The notes beneath the pieces are model-generated. The model searched no databases. It was not told where the DNA came from and worked only from the letters and a program-made list of their open reading frames with translations. 64,000 nt of DNA from Pseudomonas sp. SST3 (GTDB taxonomy: Bacteria > Pseudomonadota > Gammaproteobacteria > Pseudomonadales > Pseudomonadaceae), in assembly GCF_003325755.1 (NCBI RefSeq), contig NZ_QORI02000022.1:4697-68696 (forward strand), written 5' to 3'. This document shows positions 17,978-28,389 of this stretch, piece by piece (the first letter of the stretch is position 1; every line of letters begins with the position of its first letter). Both the position numbers and the translations under genes were made by a program.

Positions 17978-19242
17978 GGTTTGTCCGTGCTATCCGGCAA
18001 AGCGAAGAGTTCCTGCACGATGCCCAGTGCCTCTATGCGCCCTTCGGCAGAAAGTTTTTTCAGCTGAACGCTGGGTGCGTGCAGCAGTTTATTGGTCAGC
18101 CCGCGGGCCAGTTGCGCCAGCGCATCCTCGGGGGTGCCGCCGTTGGCCAATAGTCGCTGGGCCTTGAGCATTTCTTCGTCACGAATCCGCTCGGCATGCT
18201 GGCGGTAGGCCTTGAGCACATCCACGGCGGCCAGCTCACGCAGCCGCACCATGAAATCATCGGTACCGGCTGCGACCAGCTCTTCGGCAGCCTGCGCGGC
18301 ACCCTGGCGGCTCTTGAGATTCTCCGCCACCACTTCATGCAGATCGTCGACGGTATAGAGGTAGACATCGTCCAGCTCGCCGACCTGCGCTTCTATGTCG
18401 CGGGGCACGGCGATGTCGACCATGAAGATCGGCTTGTGCTTGCGCTTCTTCAGCGCCTGCTCCACGGCCCCCTTGCCCAGAATCGGCAATTGGCTGGCAG
18501 TTGAACTGATGACGATATCGCTGTTGTAGAGCTCGTGCGGGATATCGGCCAGCAGGATCGCATGCGCGCCGAACTGCTCAGCCAGAGCGCTGGCCCGCTC
18601 GAGCGTTCGGTTGGCGACCACGATGCGTTTGACGCCCTGCTCGTGCAGATGGCGAGCGACCAGCGTGATGGTTTCGCCAGCGCCAATCAGCAAGGCCTGA
18701 CTGCGATGCAGGTTGGCGAAGATCTGCTTGGCCAGGCTGACCGCGGCAAACGCCACCGAGACCGGATTTTCGCCGATGGCAGTGTCGGTCCTCACGGTCT
18801 TGGCGGTACTGAACGTGGCCTGAAACAGTCGCCCCAACAGCGGGCCGACGCTGCCGGCCTCGCGCGCAACGGCATAAGCGGATTTCATTTGCCCGAGGAT
18901 CTGCGGCTCACCTAGCACAAGGGAGTCCAGGCCCGAAGCGACCCGCATCATGTGGCGCACAGCCTGATCATCGGTATGAACGTAGGCGCACGCCTTAAGA
19001 TCCTCAAGGCTCAGGCGGTGATAGCTGGCCAACCAGGCCAGCACGGCCTCGGCCTCGACCTGATCCTGTTCGAGATAGAGCTCGCTGCGATTACAGGTCG
19101 ACAGGATCGCCGCCTCGCGCGTAGGCGTGACTCGGCAAAGCTGTTGAAGCGCCTCGACCATCTGTTCGGGCGTGAATGCAACACGCTCGCGCACATCCAC
19201 CGATGCGGTCTTGTGATTGATGCCAAGCGCGATGAAAGCCAT
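17974..19242 (-). CDS. hemA: Glutamyl-tRNA reductase
   Basis: A 422-residue enzyme making glutamate-1-semialdehyde from Glu-tRNA, the first step of C5 tetrapyrrole synthesis. It begins [20 protein letters not shown] and has the catalytic cysteine in [13 protein letters not shown], followed by [16 protein letters not shown] and an NADPH site ([14 protein letters not shown]). It is the first gene of the minus-strand operon and is divergent from the TPR lipoprotein gene. Confidence 0.97.
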   Translation of the reverse strand: MAFIALGINHKTASVDVRERVAFTPEQMVEALQQLCRVTPTREAAILSTCNRSELYLEQDQVEAEAVLAWLASYHRLSLEDLKACAYVHTDDQAVRHMMRVASGLDSLVLGEPQILGQMKSAYAVAREAGSVGPLLGRLFQATFSTAKTVRTDTAIGENPVSVAFAAVSLAKQIFANLHRSQALLIGAGETITLVARHLHEQGVKRIVVANRTLERASALAEQFGAHAILLADIPHELYNSDIVISSTASQLPILGKGAVEQALKKRKHKPIFMVDIAVPRDIEAQVGELDDVYLYTVDDLHEVVAENLKSRQGAAQAAEELVAAGTDDFMVRLRELAAVDVLKAYRQHAERIRDEEMLKAQRLLANGGTPEDALAQLARGLTNKLLHAPSVQLKKLSAEGRIEALGIVQELFALPDSTDKP

Positions 19243-19423
19243 GCAGGTCGCTGATTCGAAAAACGGAGCGCGCGATTCTCCTACTTCGCCTGTCTCAGAA
19301 CAACCGTTGCCGGTTATTGTCTGTACGTGTTCGATCCACCCGATTCGCCTGGCAAGCCGGCCCATGTGCTTGCCTGACGGCTTGTGTCATCATGCCGCGA
19401 CCGCAGACCAGCCTATATTCCCT

Positions 19424-21151
19424 ATGAAAAAACTCCTCGCCCTCAGCGCCGTCCTGCTTCTCGGTGGCTGCCAAAGTTTCATGCAGAGCGCTCCCGACAG
19501 CAGCCCGCCGGTCGAGGAGACCGCACCGAAAACCGTGGAAACGGGCCCCAGTTCGTATGGTTCGTTCAGCAGCGACACACTGTATGCGCTGTTGGTGGCG
19601 GAGCTGGCGGGCCAGCGAAACCGCTTCGACATCGCGCTGGGTAACTATGTCCAGCAGGCCAACGCGACCCAGGATCCCGGCGTAGCCGAGCGGGGTTTCC
19701 GAATCGCGGAATATCTCGGTGCCGAGCAGGCAGCGCTGGATACGGCGATGATCTGGGCAGGCAACGCACCGGAGAACCTCGAGGCCCAGCGTGCCGCGGC
19801 GGTGCAGCTGGCACGGGCCGGGCGTTACGAGGAATCCATGGGGTTCATGGAAAAAGTGCTGCAGGGCCAGGGCGATACACACTTCGACTTCCTCGCGCTA
19901 TCCGCGGCCGAAACGGATCCGGATACACGAACCGGCCTGATTAAGAGCTTCGATCAGCTGCTGACCAAGCATCCTGACAACCCCCAGCTGAAATTTGGCA
20001 AGGCGGTGCTGCTACAACAGGATGGCCGTCCTGAAGAAGCACTCGCATTGCTCGAAGAGCAACCCGCCAGCCAGCAGGAAATCCCCTCGACCCTGCTCCA
20101 GGCTCGCTTGCTGCAGGTGCTGGAGCGCGGCGAGGAAGCGCTGCCATTGCTGGAAAAAAGCCTCCGTCGACACCCCGAGGACAAGCGCCTGCGACTGACC
20201 TATGCACGGCTGCTGGTCGAGCAGGATCGCCTGGAGGAAGCCATGGGCGAATTCGCCACTCTGGTCCAGCAGCACCCCGGGGACGACGACCTGCGCTTCT
20301 CGATGGCACTGGTGTGTCTTGAAGCACAAGCCTGGCGTGAAGCCATCGTTTATCTGGAAGAGCTGATCGAGCGCGGCAGCCACCTCGACGCCGCCCACTT
20401 CAACCTTGGCCGCGCTTATCGCGAGTTGGGGGAACACGAGCAGGCGCTCGCGGCGTTCACCAAGGTCGGCCCCGGCAACGAATATCTACCAGCGAAACTC
20501 ATGCAGGCGGAGCTGCTGTTTTCCCTGAACCGCAATCAGGAGGCATCACAGCTGCTGGCCGGCGCGCGTGACGAACAGCCCGATTACGCGATCCAGCTAT
20601 ACCTGATCGAGATCGAGGCCCTTTCAGCGCAGCAGCAGATCGAGGCGGCCTGGCAGCTTGCCGAACAGGCTCTAGCGCAGTTTCCCGACGACCTCAATCT
20701 GCTCTATACCCGGGCCATGATCGCCGAAAAGCGTGGCGATCTGGACCAACTGGAACGGGACCTGCGCTTTATCATCGAGCGCGAACCAGACAATGCCATG
20801 GCAATCAACGCGCTGGGTTACACGCTGGCTGACCGCACCGACCGATACGATGAGGCCCGTGCTCTCATTGAGCAGGCTTACCGGCTTAATCCCGATGATG
20901 CCGCCATTCTCGACAGCCTCGGCTGGGTCAATTACCGTCTGGGCAATCTGGAAGAGGCCGAAACCCAGCTACGAAAGGCACACGAGCGACTTCCTGACCA
21001 CGAAATCGCCGCCCACCTCGGCGAGGTGCTCTGGGTCGCTGGCAAGCAGCGCGAAGCACGGACTATCTGGGCTGAAGCGCTGAAGCAGCAACCGGACAGC
21101 GCCGTGCTGCGCGAAACCATCAAACGCCTAACAGGTACGGAGAAACCCTGA
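19424..21151 (+). CDS. TPR-repeat outer-membrane-type lipoprotein
   Basis: A 575-residue protein starting MKKLLALSAVLLLGGCQ, a lipoprotein signal with Cys16 as the lipidated residue. The body is a chain of tetratricopeptide repeats, for example HFNLGRAYRELGEHEQALAA and ILDSLGWVNYRLGNLEEAE. Conserved in pseudomonads immediately before lolB. TPR lipoproteins usually hold protein complexes together at the outer membrane; the partners are not known here. The codon three bases after its stop begins lolB, so the two are likely co-expressed. Confidence 0.9.
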   Translation: MKKLLALSAVLLLGGCQSFMQSAPDSSPPVEETAPKTVETGPSSYGSFSSDTLYALLVAELAGQRNRFDIALGNYVQQANATQDPGVAERGFRIAEYLGAEQAALDTAMIWAGNAPENLEAQRAAAVQLARAGRYEESMGFMEKVLQGQGDTHFDFLALSAAETDPDTRTGLIKSFDQLLTKHPDNPQLKFGKAVLLQQDGRPEEALALLEEQPASQQEIPSTLLQARLLQVLERGEEALPLLEKSLRRHPEDKRLRLTYARLLVEQDRLEEAMGEFATLVQQHPGDDDLRFSMALVCLEAQAWREAIVYLEELIERGSHLDAAHFNLGRAYRELGEHEQALAAFTKVGPGNEYLPAKLMQAELLFSLNRNQEASQLLAGARDEQPDYAIQLYLIEIEALSAQQQIEAAWQLAEQALAQFPDDLNLLYTRAMIAEKRGDLDQLERDLRFIIEREPDNAMAINALGYTLADRTDRYDEARALIEQAYRLNPDDAAILDSLGWVNYRLGNLEEAETQLRKAHERLPDHEIAAHLGEVLWVAGKQREARTIWAEALKQQPDSAVLRETIKRLTGTEKP

Positions 21152-21154
21152 CTC

Positions 21155-21775
21155 ATGAAGGTGATGCGTAACCTGCTGACCCCTGCCCTCGCCCTGTTGC
21201 TGGCTGGCTGCGCCGGCCTTGCCCCCCAGGAAACCGTCGAAGGCCCCGGCAACGCGGAAGACTGGAAGGCGCACAAAGCACAGGTCAGCGAAATCGATGG
21301 CTGGCAGATCAGCGGGAAGATCGGCATTCGAGCACCGCAGGATTCGGGCAGTGGCACCTTGTTCTGGCTGCAGCGCCAGGATTATTTCGACATTCGCCTG
21401 TCTGGCCCGCTGGGCCGCGGCGCCACTCGCCTGACCGGTCGTCCTGATGCAGTCACGCTGGAGGTCGCAGGGGAGGGTCGCTTCGAAGCCAAGTCGCCGG
21501 AAGCGTTGGTTGAAAGCCAACTCGGCTGGCAGCTGCCTGTATCGAATTTGCTCTGGTGGGTGCGCGGCCTTCCCGCGCCGGATAGCCGCAGTCGCATCGC
21601 ACTGGACGCCAACGGCCACCTTGCCAGCCTTCACCAGGATGGCTGGGATGTTCAGTATCTCGGCTACAGCGAGGAAGACGGCGATACCCTGCCTGCACGC
21701 ATCAAGCTGGCCGGTCGAGACCTGCAAATCACCCTCGTCATCAAGGACTGGCAGCCACGCCGGCTCGGCCGCTGA
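21155..21775 (+). CDS. lolB: Outer-membrane lipoprotein receptor LolB
   Basis: A 206-residue lipoprotein that accepts lipoproteins from LolA and inserts them into the outer membrane. The signal [20 protein letters not shown] carries the lipobox LAGC with Cys19. The segment [20 protein letters not shown] and a central LolB pattern up to [16 protein letters not shown] ending ([13 protein letters not shown]) fit the family. An alternative start is the methionine at residue 4. The stop overlaps the ispE start (TGATG type). Confidence 0.95.
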   Translation: MKVMRNLLTPALALLLAGCAGLAPQETVEGPGNAEDWKAHKAQVSEIDGWQISGKIGIRAPQDSGSGTLFWLQRQDYFDIRLSGPLGRGATRLTGRPDAVTLEVAGEGRFEAKSPEALVESQLGWQLPVSNLLWWVRGLPAPDSRSRIALDANGHLASLHQDGWDVQYLGYSEEDGDTLPARIKLAGRDLQITLVIKDWQPRRLGR

Positions 21776-22635
21776 TGCACAAACTGACCTTGCCGGCTCC
21801 GGCCAAACTCAACCTGATGCTGCACATCCTCGGTCGCCGCGCCGACGGCTATCACGAGCTGCAGACCCTCTTCCAGTTTCTCGATTACGGCGACGAGCTC
21901 AGCTTCACCTTGCGCACTGATGGCCAGATTCGCCTATGCACCGAGCTGCCCGGTGTCGATCACGATAGCAACCTCATCGTGCGCGCCGCCCGCCTGCTGC
22001 AAGCGCACAGTGGTTGCGCACTTGGCGCCGATATTCAACTGACCAAACGCTTGCCCATGGGCGGCGGTATAGGCGGTGGCAGCTCCGACGCGGCGACCAC
22101 GCTGCTTGGCCTCGATCAGCTGTGGCAAACCCATCTGAATGAAGACGCGCTGGCGGAGATTGGCCTTAGCCTTGGGGCCGATGTGCCCGTGTTCGTTAGA
22201 GGGCGCGCGGCCTTTGCCGAGGGGGTCGGCGAATGCCTGCAGCCAGTCGAATTGAGCGAACCCTGGTTCCTCGTGATCGCCCCGCAAGTCTCTGTTAGTA
22301 CAGCGGAAATATTTTCCGACCCAGAGTTGACACGTAATACCCCGGCCATTACAGTTCGCAGCCTTCTTGCAGGGGGCGGTCATAACGACTGTCAGCCGGT
22401 GGTCGAGAAGCGTTATCCAGAAGTGCGTAACGCTTTGAGCTTGTTGAACAAATTTGTTCCAGCAAGGATGACCGGCACTGGAGCTTGTGTGTTTGGGAGC
22501 TTCCCAAACAAAGGTGAGGCTGATAAAGTTTGCCGCCAACTTCCGGTCGATTTACCAGCTTTCGTAGCTCAAGGGCGCAACATTTCGATGCTGCACCGAA
22601 GGCTCGCGCAACTGGCGCAGGAAATGAGTGGTTAG
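21775..22635 (+). CDS. ispE: 4-(cytidine-5'-diphospho)-2-C-methyl-D-erythritol kinase
   Basis: A 286-residue GHMP kinase of the MEP isoprenoid pathway. The N-terminal [20 protein letters not shown] and the ATP loop [20 protein letters not shown] are diagnostic, and a third motif [12 protein letters not shown] is near the C terminus. It overlaps lolB by one base and is followed by the tRNA-Gln pair. Confidence 0.97.
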   Translation: MHKLTLPAPAKLNLMLHILGRRADGYHELQTLFQFLDYGDELSFTLRTDGQIRLCTELPGVDHDSNLIVRAARLLQAHSGCALGADIQLTKRLPMGGGIGGGSSDAATTLLGLDQLWQTHLNEDALAEIGLSLGADVPVFVRGRAAFAEGVGECLQPVELSEPWFLVIAPQVSVSTAEIFSDPELTRNTPAITVRSLLAGGGHNDCQPVVEKRYPEVRNALSLLNKFVPARMTGTGACVFGSFPNKGEADKVCRQLPVDLPAFVAQGRNISMLHRRLAQLAQEMSG

Positions 22636-22649
22636 AGGTTGTACATTAC

Positions 22650-22724
22650 AGGGGCGTCGCCAAGCGGTAAGGCACCAGGTTTTGATCCTGGCATGCGTTG
22701 GTTCGAATCCAGCCGCCCCTGCCA
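22650..22724 (+). tRNA. tRNA-Gln (anticodon TTG), copy 1
   Basis: 75 bases including an encoded CCA. The acceptor arms AGGGGCG and CGCCCCT pair fully. The anticodon loop reads TTTTGAT with anticodon TTG, and the T arm has GGTTCGAATCC. It begins 15 bp after ispE. Confidence 0.97.
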
Positions 22725-22774
22725 TAACCTTTCGGGTTTTGTACAACTGCAAGCACATTCAAGGCTACATCTAC

Positions 22775-22849
22775 AGGGGCGTCGCCAAGCGGTAAGGCAC
22801 CAGGTTTTGATCCTGGCATGCGTTGGTTCGAATCCAGCCGCCCCTGCCA
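22775..22849 (+). tRNA. tRNA-Gln (anticodon TTG), copy 2
   Basis: Identical in sequence to the copy that starts 125 bp upstream, with the CCA encoded. The spacer between the two is 50 bp. They are probably processed from one transcript that may begin before ispE. Confidence 0.97.
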
Positions 22850-22932
22850 AACATCATGAGAGCTGTTCAGAATGCCTGGCCTTTTGAACAGCTTTTTGTT
22901 TCATCGGATCCACCCTCAGGCAGGTACTGCGC

Positions 22933-23874
22933 GTGTCCAAGATGATGGTCTTCACGGGGAACGCCAACCCCGACCTGGCCCGGCGTGTTGTACGTCAGCT
23001 GCATATCCCCCTCGGTGACGCCTACGTCGGAAAGTTCTCCGACGGCGAAATCAGTGTCGAGATCAACGAGAACGTTCGCGGTAAGGACGTCTTTCTGATT
23101 CAACCGACCTGTGCGCCCACCAACGACAATCTGATGGAACTGGTTGTGATGGCAGATGCCTTCCGCCGGTCCTCCGCCACCCGCATTACTGCCGTCATCC
23201 CCTACTTTGGTTATGCCCGTCAGGATCGCCGTCCGCGCTCCGCACGTGTGCCGATCAGCGCCAAGGTCGTGGCCGACATGCTCGATGTGGTGGGCGTCAA
23301 CCGCGTCCTCACCGTTGACCTGCATGCCGATCAGATTCAGGGTTTCTTCGATTTGCCCGTGGACAACATCTACGGTTCGCCGGTCCTGGTCGATGACATT
23401 CAGGCCCAGCGCTTCGAGAACCTGATGATCGTTTCCCCCGACATTGGTGGTGTAGTGCGTGCTCGCGCCGTCGCCAAGTCGCTGGGTGTGGATCTGGCGA
23501 TCATCGACAAGCGTCGCCCGAAGGCTAACCAGTCCGAAGTGATGCACATCATCGGTGATATCGAAGGCCGTACCTGCATCCTCGTCGATGACATGGTCGA
23601 TACCGCTGGCACTCTGTGCCACGCCGCAACTGCCCTGAAAGATCATGGCGCTGCCAAGGTCTTCGCGTATTGCACTCACCCGATTCTGTCCGGTCGCGCC
23701 ATCGAGAACATCGAAGGCTCGGTCCTCGACGAACTGGTGGTGACCAATACCATTCCGCTGTCCGCAGCGGCGCAAGCCTGTACCCGTATTCGCCAATTGG
23801 ACATCGCGCCAATGGTGGCTGAGGCGGTTCGCCGTATCAGCAATGCTGAATCGATCAGCGCGATGTTCCGCTAA
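22933..23874 (+). CDS. prs: Ribose-phosphate pyrophosphokinase (PRPP synthetase)
   Basis: A 313-residue enzyme that transfers pyrophosphate from ATP to ribose 5-phosphate. It starts with GTG ([18 protein letters not shown]), and the PRPP motif [14 protein letters not shown] is intact, as are the flag-loop arginines ([14 protein letters not shown]). Length matches class I enzymes. It supplies PRPP to hpt and upp nearby, among other users. A terminator follows. Confidence 0.97.
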   Translation: MSKMMVFTGNANPDLARRVVRQLHIPLGDAYVGKFSDGEISVEINENVRGKDVFLIQPTCAPTNDNLMELVVMADAFRRSSATRITAVIPYFGYARQDRRPRSARVPISAKVVADMLDVVGVNRVLTVDLHADQIQGFFDLPVDNIYGSPVLVDDIQAQRFENLMIVSPDIGGVVRARAVAKSLGVDLAIIDKRRPKANQSEVMHIIGDIEGRTCILVDDMVDTAGTLCHAATALKDHGAAKVFAYCTHPILSGRAIENIEGSVLDELVVTNTIPLSAAAQACTRIRQLDIAPMVAEAVRRISNAESISAMFR

Positions 23875-23910
23875 GCCGAAAGCTTAGCCCTTCGCGCAGA
23901 ACGAAAATGT

Positions 23911-23934
23911 GCCCCGCCCCGTGCGGGGCTTTTT
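23911..23934 (+). terminator. Rho-independent terminator after prs
   Basis: A GCCCC/GGGGC stem with short loop followed by TTTTT, 37 bp downstream of the prs stop and before rplY. rplY therefore probably has its own promoter in the 65 bp that follow, or depends on read-through. Confidence 0.8.
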
Positions 23935-23998
23935 GCCCAACCGCCCGGTAGTGCTGGTCGCGAGCACTTCGGGAGCGTTGTTATCCTGGAGAAACACA

Positions 23999-24616
23999 AT
24001 GAATGATTTCACTCTGAATGCCCAAGTGCGTTCCGACCTGGGGAAAGGTGCGAGCCGCCGCCTGCGTCGTAACGCCAACCTCGTCCCGGCCGTCATCTAT
24101 GGTGGCGACAAGGCTCCGCAATCCATCAGCCTGCTGGCCAAAGACCTGGCCAAGATGCTGGAAAACGAAGCGTCCTTCAGCCACGTGCTGACCCTCAACG
24201 TCGACGGCCAGAACGAGTCCGTTCTGATCAAGGCGCTGCAGCGTCATCCGGCCAAGAGCTTCGTCCTGCACGCTGACTTCGTTCGTGTCGTAGCCGGCCA
24301 CAAGCTGACCGCTATCGTTCCGCTGCACTTCCTCAACCAGGAAACCTCGGTTGGCGTGAAGCAGCAAGGTGGCGAAATCCTGCACAACATCAACGAAGTG
24401 GAAGTCTCCTGCCTGCCGCAGGATCTGCCAGAGTTCATCGAGGTCGACATGGCCAAAGTTGAAATCGGCCAGGTTCTGCACATGACCGATCTCAAGCTGC
24501 CGAAAGGCGTCGAGCTGGTTTCCCTGTCGCACGGCAGCGACCTGCCGGTGGCCAACGTTCATGCTCCGCGCGTGAACAAGGAAGACACTCCGAAAGAAGA
24601 AGGCGCTGCCGAGTAA
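23999..24616 (+). CDS. rplY: 50S ribosomal protein L25/general stress protein Ctc
   Basis: A 205-residue long-form L25 (Ctc type) that binds 5S rRNA. It starts at [20 protein letters not shown] behind a GGAG site. The N-terminal L25 domain includes [17 protein letters not shown], and the extra C-terminal TL5-like domain (about residues 95-190) ends in an acidic tail. The longer ORF upstream is not used. Confidence 0.96.
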   Translation: MNDFTLNAQVRSDLGKGASRRLRRNANLVPAVIYGGDKAPQSISLLAKDLAKMLENEASFSHVLTLNVDGQNESVLIKALQRHPAKSFVLHADFVRVVAGHKLTAIVPLHFLNQETSVGVKQQGGEILHNINEVEVSCLPQDLPEFIEVDMAKVEIGQVLHMTDLKLPKGVELVSLSHGSDLPVANVHAPRVNKEDTPKEEGAAE

Positions 24617-24650
24617 TCCACTCGCAAGCACCTGAGGAAGGGCCTCTGTC

Positions 24651-25235
24651 GTGACTGCCGTCAAACTGATCGTTGGCCTGGGTAATCCAGGCCCTGAATA
24701 CGACCAGACCCGGCATAACGCAGGGGCCCTTTTCGTTGAGCGTCTGGCTGCCCACAAGAGCGTCAACCTCAGCGTCGATCGTAAATACTTCGGGCTGGTC
24801 GGCAAGTTTCGCCACCAGGACGAAGATGTCCGCCTGCTGATCCCCACCACATTCATGAACCGCAGCGGTCAGGCGGTGGCGGCACTGGCCGGATTTTTCC
24901 GAATTTCTCCTGAGTCCATCCTGGTCGCCCATGATGAACTCGACATGCCCCCCGGCGTCGCCAAGCTCAAACAGGGCGGCGGCCATGGCGGGCATAACGG
25001 GCTGCGCGACATCATCGCCAGGCTCGGTAATCAGAACAGTTTCTACCGCCTGCGTCTGGGCATCGGCCATCCCGGGCACAGCAGTCTGGTTACCGGCTAT
25101 GTGTTGGGACGCGCGCCGCAGGCGGAACGCGAAAAGCTGGATGCCAGTATCGATTTCGCCCTTGATGTGCTGCCCGAAATTCTCGCTGGCGACTGGACAC
25201 GTGCCATGCAGCGGCTGCACAGCCAGAAGGCGTAG
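24651..25235 (+). CDS. pth: Peptidyl-tRNA hydrolase
   Basis: A 194-residue enzyme recycling tRNA from dropped-off peptidyl-tRNA. The GTG start gives (M)[20 protein letters not shown]. The catalytic histidine lies in [14 protein letters not shown], and [14 protein letters not shown] and [13 protein letters not shown] are intact. It follows rplY by 34 bp. Confidence 0.97.
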   Translation: MTAVKLIVGLGNPGPEYDQTRHNAGALFVERLAAHKSVNLSVDRKYFGLVGKFRHQDEDVRLLIPTTFMNRSGQAVAALAGFFRISPESILVAHDELDMPPGVAKLKQGGGHGGHNGLRDIIARLGNQNSFYRLRLGIGHPGHSSLVTGYVLGRAPQAEREKLDASIDFALDVLPEILAGDWTRAMQRLHSQKA

Positions 25236-25377
25236 CGTGCAAGCCTGCAGTACAGGCATACAAGACAAGGCAACGGCTGGGATCGGGCAGTTCTTTCTTA
25301 TCATGCCCAAAGCCGTTTAACGCAGTTTGGCAATGCCGGTAGCTCAACGCTGCCAGCCAACACCGAGGCAAGACACC

Positions 25378-26478
25378 ATGGGATTCAATTGCGGCATCGT
25401 CGGCCTGCCCAACGTCGGCAAGTCCACCCTGTTCAACGCGCTGACCAAGTCCGGTATCGCTGCGGAAAACTTCCCCTTCTGCACCATCGAGCCGAACAGC
25501 GGGATCGTGCCGATGCCCGACCCACGCCTGCAGGCGCTGGCCGAGATCGTCAAACCCGAGCGCGTGGTGCCGACCACCATGGAATTCGTCGATATCGCCG
25601 GCCTCGTCGAAGGGGCCTCCAAGGGCGAAGGCCTAGGCAACAAGTTCCTGGCCAACATCCGCGAGACCGATGCGATAGCCCACGTGGTGCGTTGCTTCGA
25701 AGACGAAAACGTCATCCATGTATCCAACTCGGTCGATCCCAAGCGCGACATCGAAATCATCGAGCTGGAACTGATCTTTGCCGACCTCGACAGCTGCGAA
25801 AAGCAGCTGCAACGCGTAACCCGCAACGCCAAGGGCGGCGACAAGGAAGCCGTGGCGCAAAAGGCGCTACTGGAGAAGCTGATCCCCCACTTCACCGAAG
25901 GCAAGCCGGCCCGCACTCTGCTAAAAAAGCTCGGCGATGACGAAGTTCAACTGGCCAAGGGCTTCCACCTGCTCACCAGCAAGCCGGTGATGTACATCGC
26001 CAACGTCGCTGAAGACGGCTTCGAGAACAACCCGCACCTGGACGTGGTCAATGCCATCGCCGCCGAAGAAGGCGCTGTCGTGGTGCCGGTATGCAACAAG
26101 ATCGAAGCGGAAATCGCCGAGCTGGACGATGGCGAGGAGAAGGACATGTTCCTCGAGTCCCTCGGCCTCGAGGAACCCGGTTTGAACCGCGTGATCCGCG
26201 CCGGTTACGAACTGCTCAACCTGCAGACCTACTTCACCGCCGGTGTGAAGGAAGTCCGTGCGTGGACCGTCAGGGTTGGTGCCACCGCCCCCCAGGCCGC
26301 CGCCGTCATCCATACCGATTTCGAGAAAGGCTTCATCCGCGCCGAAGTGGTCGCCTATAACGATTTCATCCAGTACAAGGGTGAAGCCGGTGCCAAGGAA
26401 GCCGGCAAATGGCGCCTGGAAGGAAAGGAATACATCGTCAAGGACGGCGACGTGATGCATTTCCGTTTCAACGTATAG
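25378..26478 (+). CDS. ychF: Redox-regulated ATPase YchF (Obg family)
   Basis: A 366-residue Obg-like P-loop protein that prefers ATP. It starts [20 protein letters not shown], has [19 protein letters not shown] as the G3 region, and ends with a TGS domain ([16 protein letters not shown]). Upstream in-frame codons to 25327 are excluded because family members start at MGFN(C/G). It is associated with ribosomes and oxidative-stress control in other bacteria. The gene ends the conserved block. Confidence 0.97.
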   Translation: MGFNCGIVGLPNVGKSTLFNALTKSGIAAENFPFCTIEPNSGIVPMPDPRLQALAEIVKPERVVPTTMEFVDIAGLVEGASKGEGLGNKFLANIRETDAIAHVVRCFEDENVIHVSNSVDPKRDIEIIELELIFADLDSCEKQLQRVTRNAKGGDKEAVAQKALLEKLIPHFTEGKPARTLLKKLGDDEVQLAKGFHLLTSKPVMYIANVAEDGFENNPHLDVVNAIAAEEGAVVVPVCNKIEAEIAELDDGEEKDMFLESLGLEEPGLNRVIRAGYELLNLQTYFTAGVKEVRAWTVRVGATAPQAAAVIHTDFEKGFIRAEVVAYNDFIQYKGEAGAKEAGKWRLEGKEYIVKDGDVMHFRFNV

Positions 26479-26525
26479 CGAGACGCAGGAAAGCCGTACT
26501 ACGGCGGCCCTCGCAGAGCACACCG

Positions 26526-26560
26526 AACCCCGTAATCACTAACGTGATACGGGGTTTTTT
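26526..26560. terminator. Shared terminator of ychF and the convergent MFS gene
   Basis: A near-perfect stem AACCCCGTAATCAC / GTGAT-ACGGGGTT with a 4-base loop, followed by TTTTTT on the plus strand. The stop codon of the convergent MFS gene (CTA on this strand, 26539-26541) lies in the loop, so that gene is read into the hairpin itself. Confidence 0.85.
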
Positions 26561-27867
26561 GCGCCCAAGGAACCCAGAGAAATCACCGGAGTCTCTCGAT
26601 CCGCGATCCCCGTGGCCGACGCTTCGCTCTCCTGCACCTCATCGGCCGGCTCAACCGCTGCCGCCAGGGTCGCACTGGCCAGTCCGTTGGGTGTGGCCTG
26701 GTGCTGCAGCGGAGCATCCGCCTGCAGATGCTCGCCGGTCACCCGGTCCTGCCCCACCGCCAACGCCAGCAGCGCGCTGCAGCCGGCAAAGAAGTAATAC
26801 AGGCTCGGCGCACCGAAACCCTCCATCAACGCACCGGCCAGAAGCGGCCCGACACAGGCACCGACGCCGAATGCACCCAGCAACAAGCCAGCCAGCGAAA
26901 CCCTCATCTCGGGTTCGATATTGTCGTTGGCGAGCGCGACACCCAGCGGGTAGAGGCAGAACTGTAGAAAGCCGATGCAGCCGCCGAATACCAGCAACCA
27001 GGCGAACGTCAGCTGCTGGAGGTATGCCAGCGGCAGGCATGCAAAGATCAGCAGCACCGACACGCATCGAATCAGGCTGGCGCGCGGTAGCCGATCCGAT
27101 AGCCAGCCAAGGGGCAGCTGCGCCACAAGACCTGCGGCGATGGACAACGCCATGAACTGGCCGATCTCGACGGTGCCCAGACCCTGTCTGGCCGCATAGA
27201 TCGACGCCAAGCCATAGAAGCCGCCGTTGATGATGCCCGAAACCAGGCAAGTGATCAGCGATTGCGGCACGCGCTGCAGGAACAAACGAATGTCGATGGG
27301 TGCCGGGTGCAGATCGGCCGGATGCATGCTACGAGTCAGCGCCACTGGCACCAGACACAGCGCAAACGCAATGGCGACGCCGAGCATCAGGCGAATATCC
27401 AGGTCACCGCCCAGGCTCAGGGCCAGTTGCCCAAGCATCATGCCGATATACACCGCGACCATGTAGATGCCCAGCACCTTGCCTCGCTGATCGCTCTGTG
27501 CGCGATCGTTGAGCCAGCTTTCCAGTACCATCAACTGGCACATCATGGCGAGCCCTACCACGCCGCGCAGTAACAGCCAGAGCGGCAAGGCACTGCTGAA
27601 TTCATGGGTCAGGACAGCGGCGCAAATGACACCCGCACAGGCGACATAGGCACGGATGTGCCCGACACGCTCGATCAGCACGTGGCCCACCTTGCCGCCC
27701 AGCACCATGCCCAGCGCATTGGCCGCCATCAGCGCGCCGGCCCACAGCTCGGCCACGCCATCGGCGTTCAGACGCAGCGCCAGATAAGTCATCAACAGGG
27801 TCGAGCCAAGCTGCATCAGCAAGGTGGCCAGGTACAACGCACCAAACGTCTTGGTCAGTCCGAGCAC
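26539..27867 (-). CDS. MFS transporter (YcaD/quinolone-efflux-like)
   Basis: A 442-residue carrier with about 12 hydrophobic segments. The start is placed at a GTG preceded by GGGAGG; an in-frame TTG six codons upstream is less likely. The N-terminal half has GGKVGHVLIERVGHIRAYVACAG-type spacing (loop GHVLIERVGHIRAY), and the second half has QLPLGWLSDRLPR. A long polar C-terminal tail follows the last helix. The pattern fits the YcaD-like MFS group; the substrate is unknown. It is convergent to ychF and stands before the amine cluster. Confidence 0.8.
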   Translation of the reverse strand: MLGLTKTFGALYLATLLMQLGSTLLMTYLALRLNADGVAELWAGALMAANALGMVLGGKVGHVLIERVGHIRAYVACAGVICAAVLTHEFSSALPLWLLLRGVVGLAMMCQLMVLESWLNDRAQSDQRGKVLGIYMVAVYIGMMLGQLALSLGGDLDIRLMLGVAIAFALCLVPVALTRSMHPADLHPAPIDIRLFLQRVPQSLITCLVSGIINGGFYGLASIYAARQGLGTVEIGQFMALSIAAGLVAQLPLGWLSDRLPRASLIRCVSVLLIFACLPLAYLQQLTFAWLLVFGGCIGFLQFCLYPLGVALANDNIEPEMRVSLAGLLLGAFGVGACVGPLLAGALMEGFGAPSLYYFFAGCSALLALAVGQDRVTGEHLQADAPLQHQATPNGLASATLAAAVEPADEVQESEASATGIADRETPVISLGSLGAKNPVSR

Positions 27868-28017
27868 CGGCCGGCCTCCCTTCAATAAGCGCCAACCCTG
27901 CGCGCCAATTCGTGACCGGCATTACCATGCAGTCACATTCCAATCGACCAAACGGAATGACAAGCACACCGAGCGTTCAGCGCTGACGCTAACGCTCGTC
28001 ACCTGCCTCGGCGCGTT

Positions 28018-28389
28018 TCAGACCAGGCCGTGGCGCTGCTTCCAATCGCCCGGGTGCACCACGTAGCCGAACAAGGCATGGCCGCCATAGACCAGTTCGG
28101 TGCCTTCGGGTATCCACAGCAGCTGCCCCGGTTCAACCCGATACAGCTCGCCGTTGGCCTGCAGCTCGAAGCAGCCCTCGATGACGAAAATTACCTCGTC
28201 ATAAAGTAACGTCCAGGCGACCTCGGCGCCTTCCCAGCGAGCGAAGCCAATGCCGATGTTCGGCGACACCTCGTTGCTGATCGCGCGCGCCACGTAGGCA
28301 GCGCCCGGTGGGCCGCCACGGGGGATGAAATCGAGATCATGATGATCCACCCGCAACACCGGCCCACGTCCGGAAACGACCTTGCTCAT
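28018..28389 (-). CDS. Cupin-domain protein (EutQ-like)
   Basis: A 123-residue single-domain cupin. The barrel is seen in LLYDEVIFVIEGCFELQANG and VEPGQLLWIPEGTELVYGG. The first motif keeps the glutamates but lacks the usual two histidines, so metal binding may be altered. Its ATG overlaps the stop of the FAD oxidase gene (ATGA), so it is the last gene of the amine cluster operon. A role as a small binding or isomerising protein is only a guess. Confidence 0.75.
   Translation of the reverse strand: MSKVVSGRGPVLRVDHHDLDFIPRGGPPGAAYVARAISNEVSPNIGIGFARWEGAEVAWTLLYDEVIFVIEGCFELQANGELYRVEPGQLLWIPEGTELVYGGHALFGYVVHPGDWKQRHGLV

Noticed and set aside
17228..18067. Long plus-strand open frame of 279 codons
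   Set aside because: It is the antisense shadow of prfA, which has full family motifs; the shadow has no recognisable domain.
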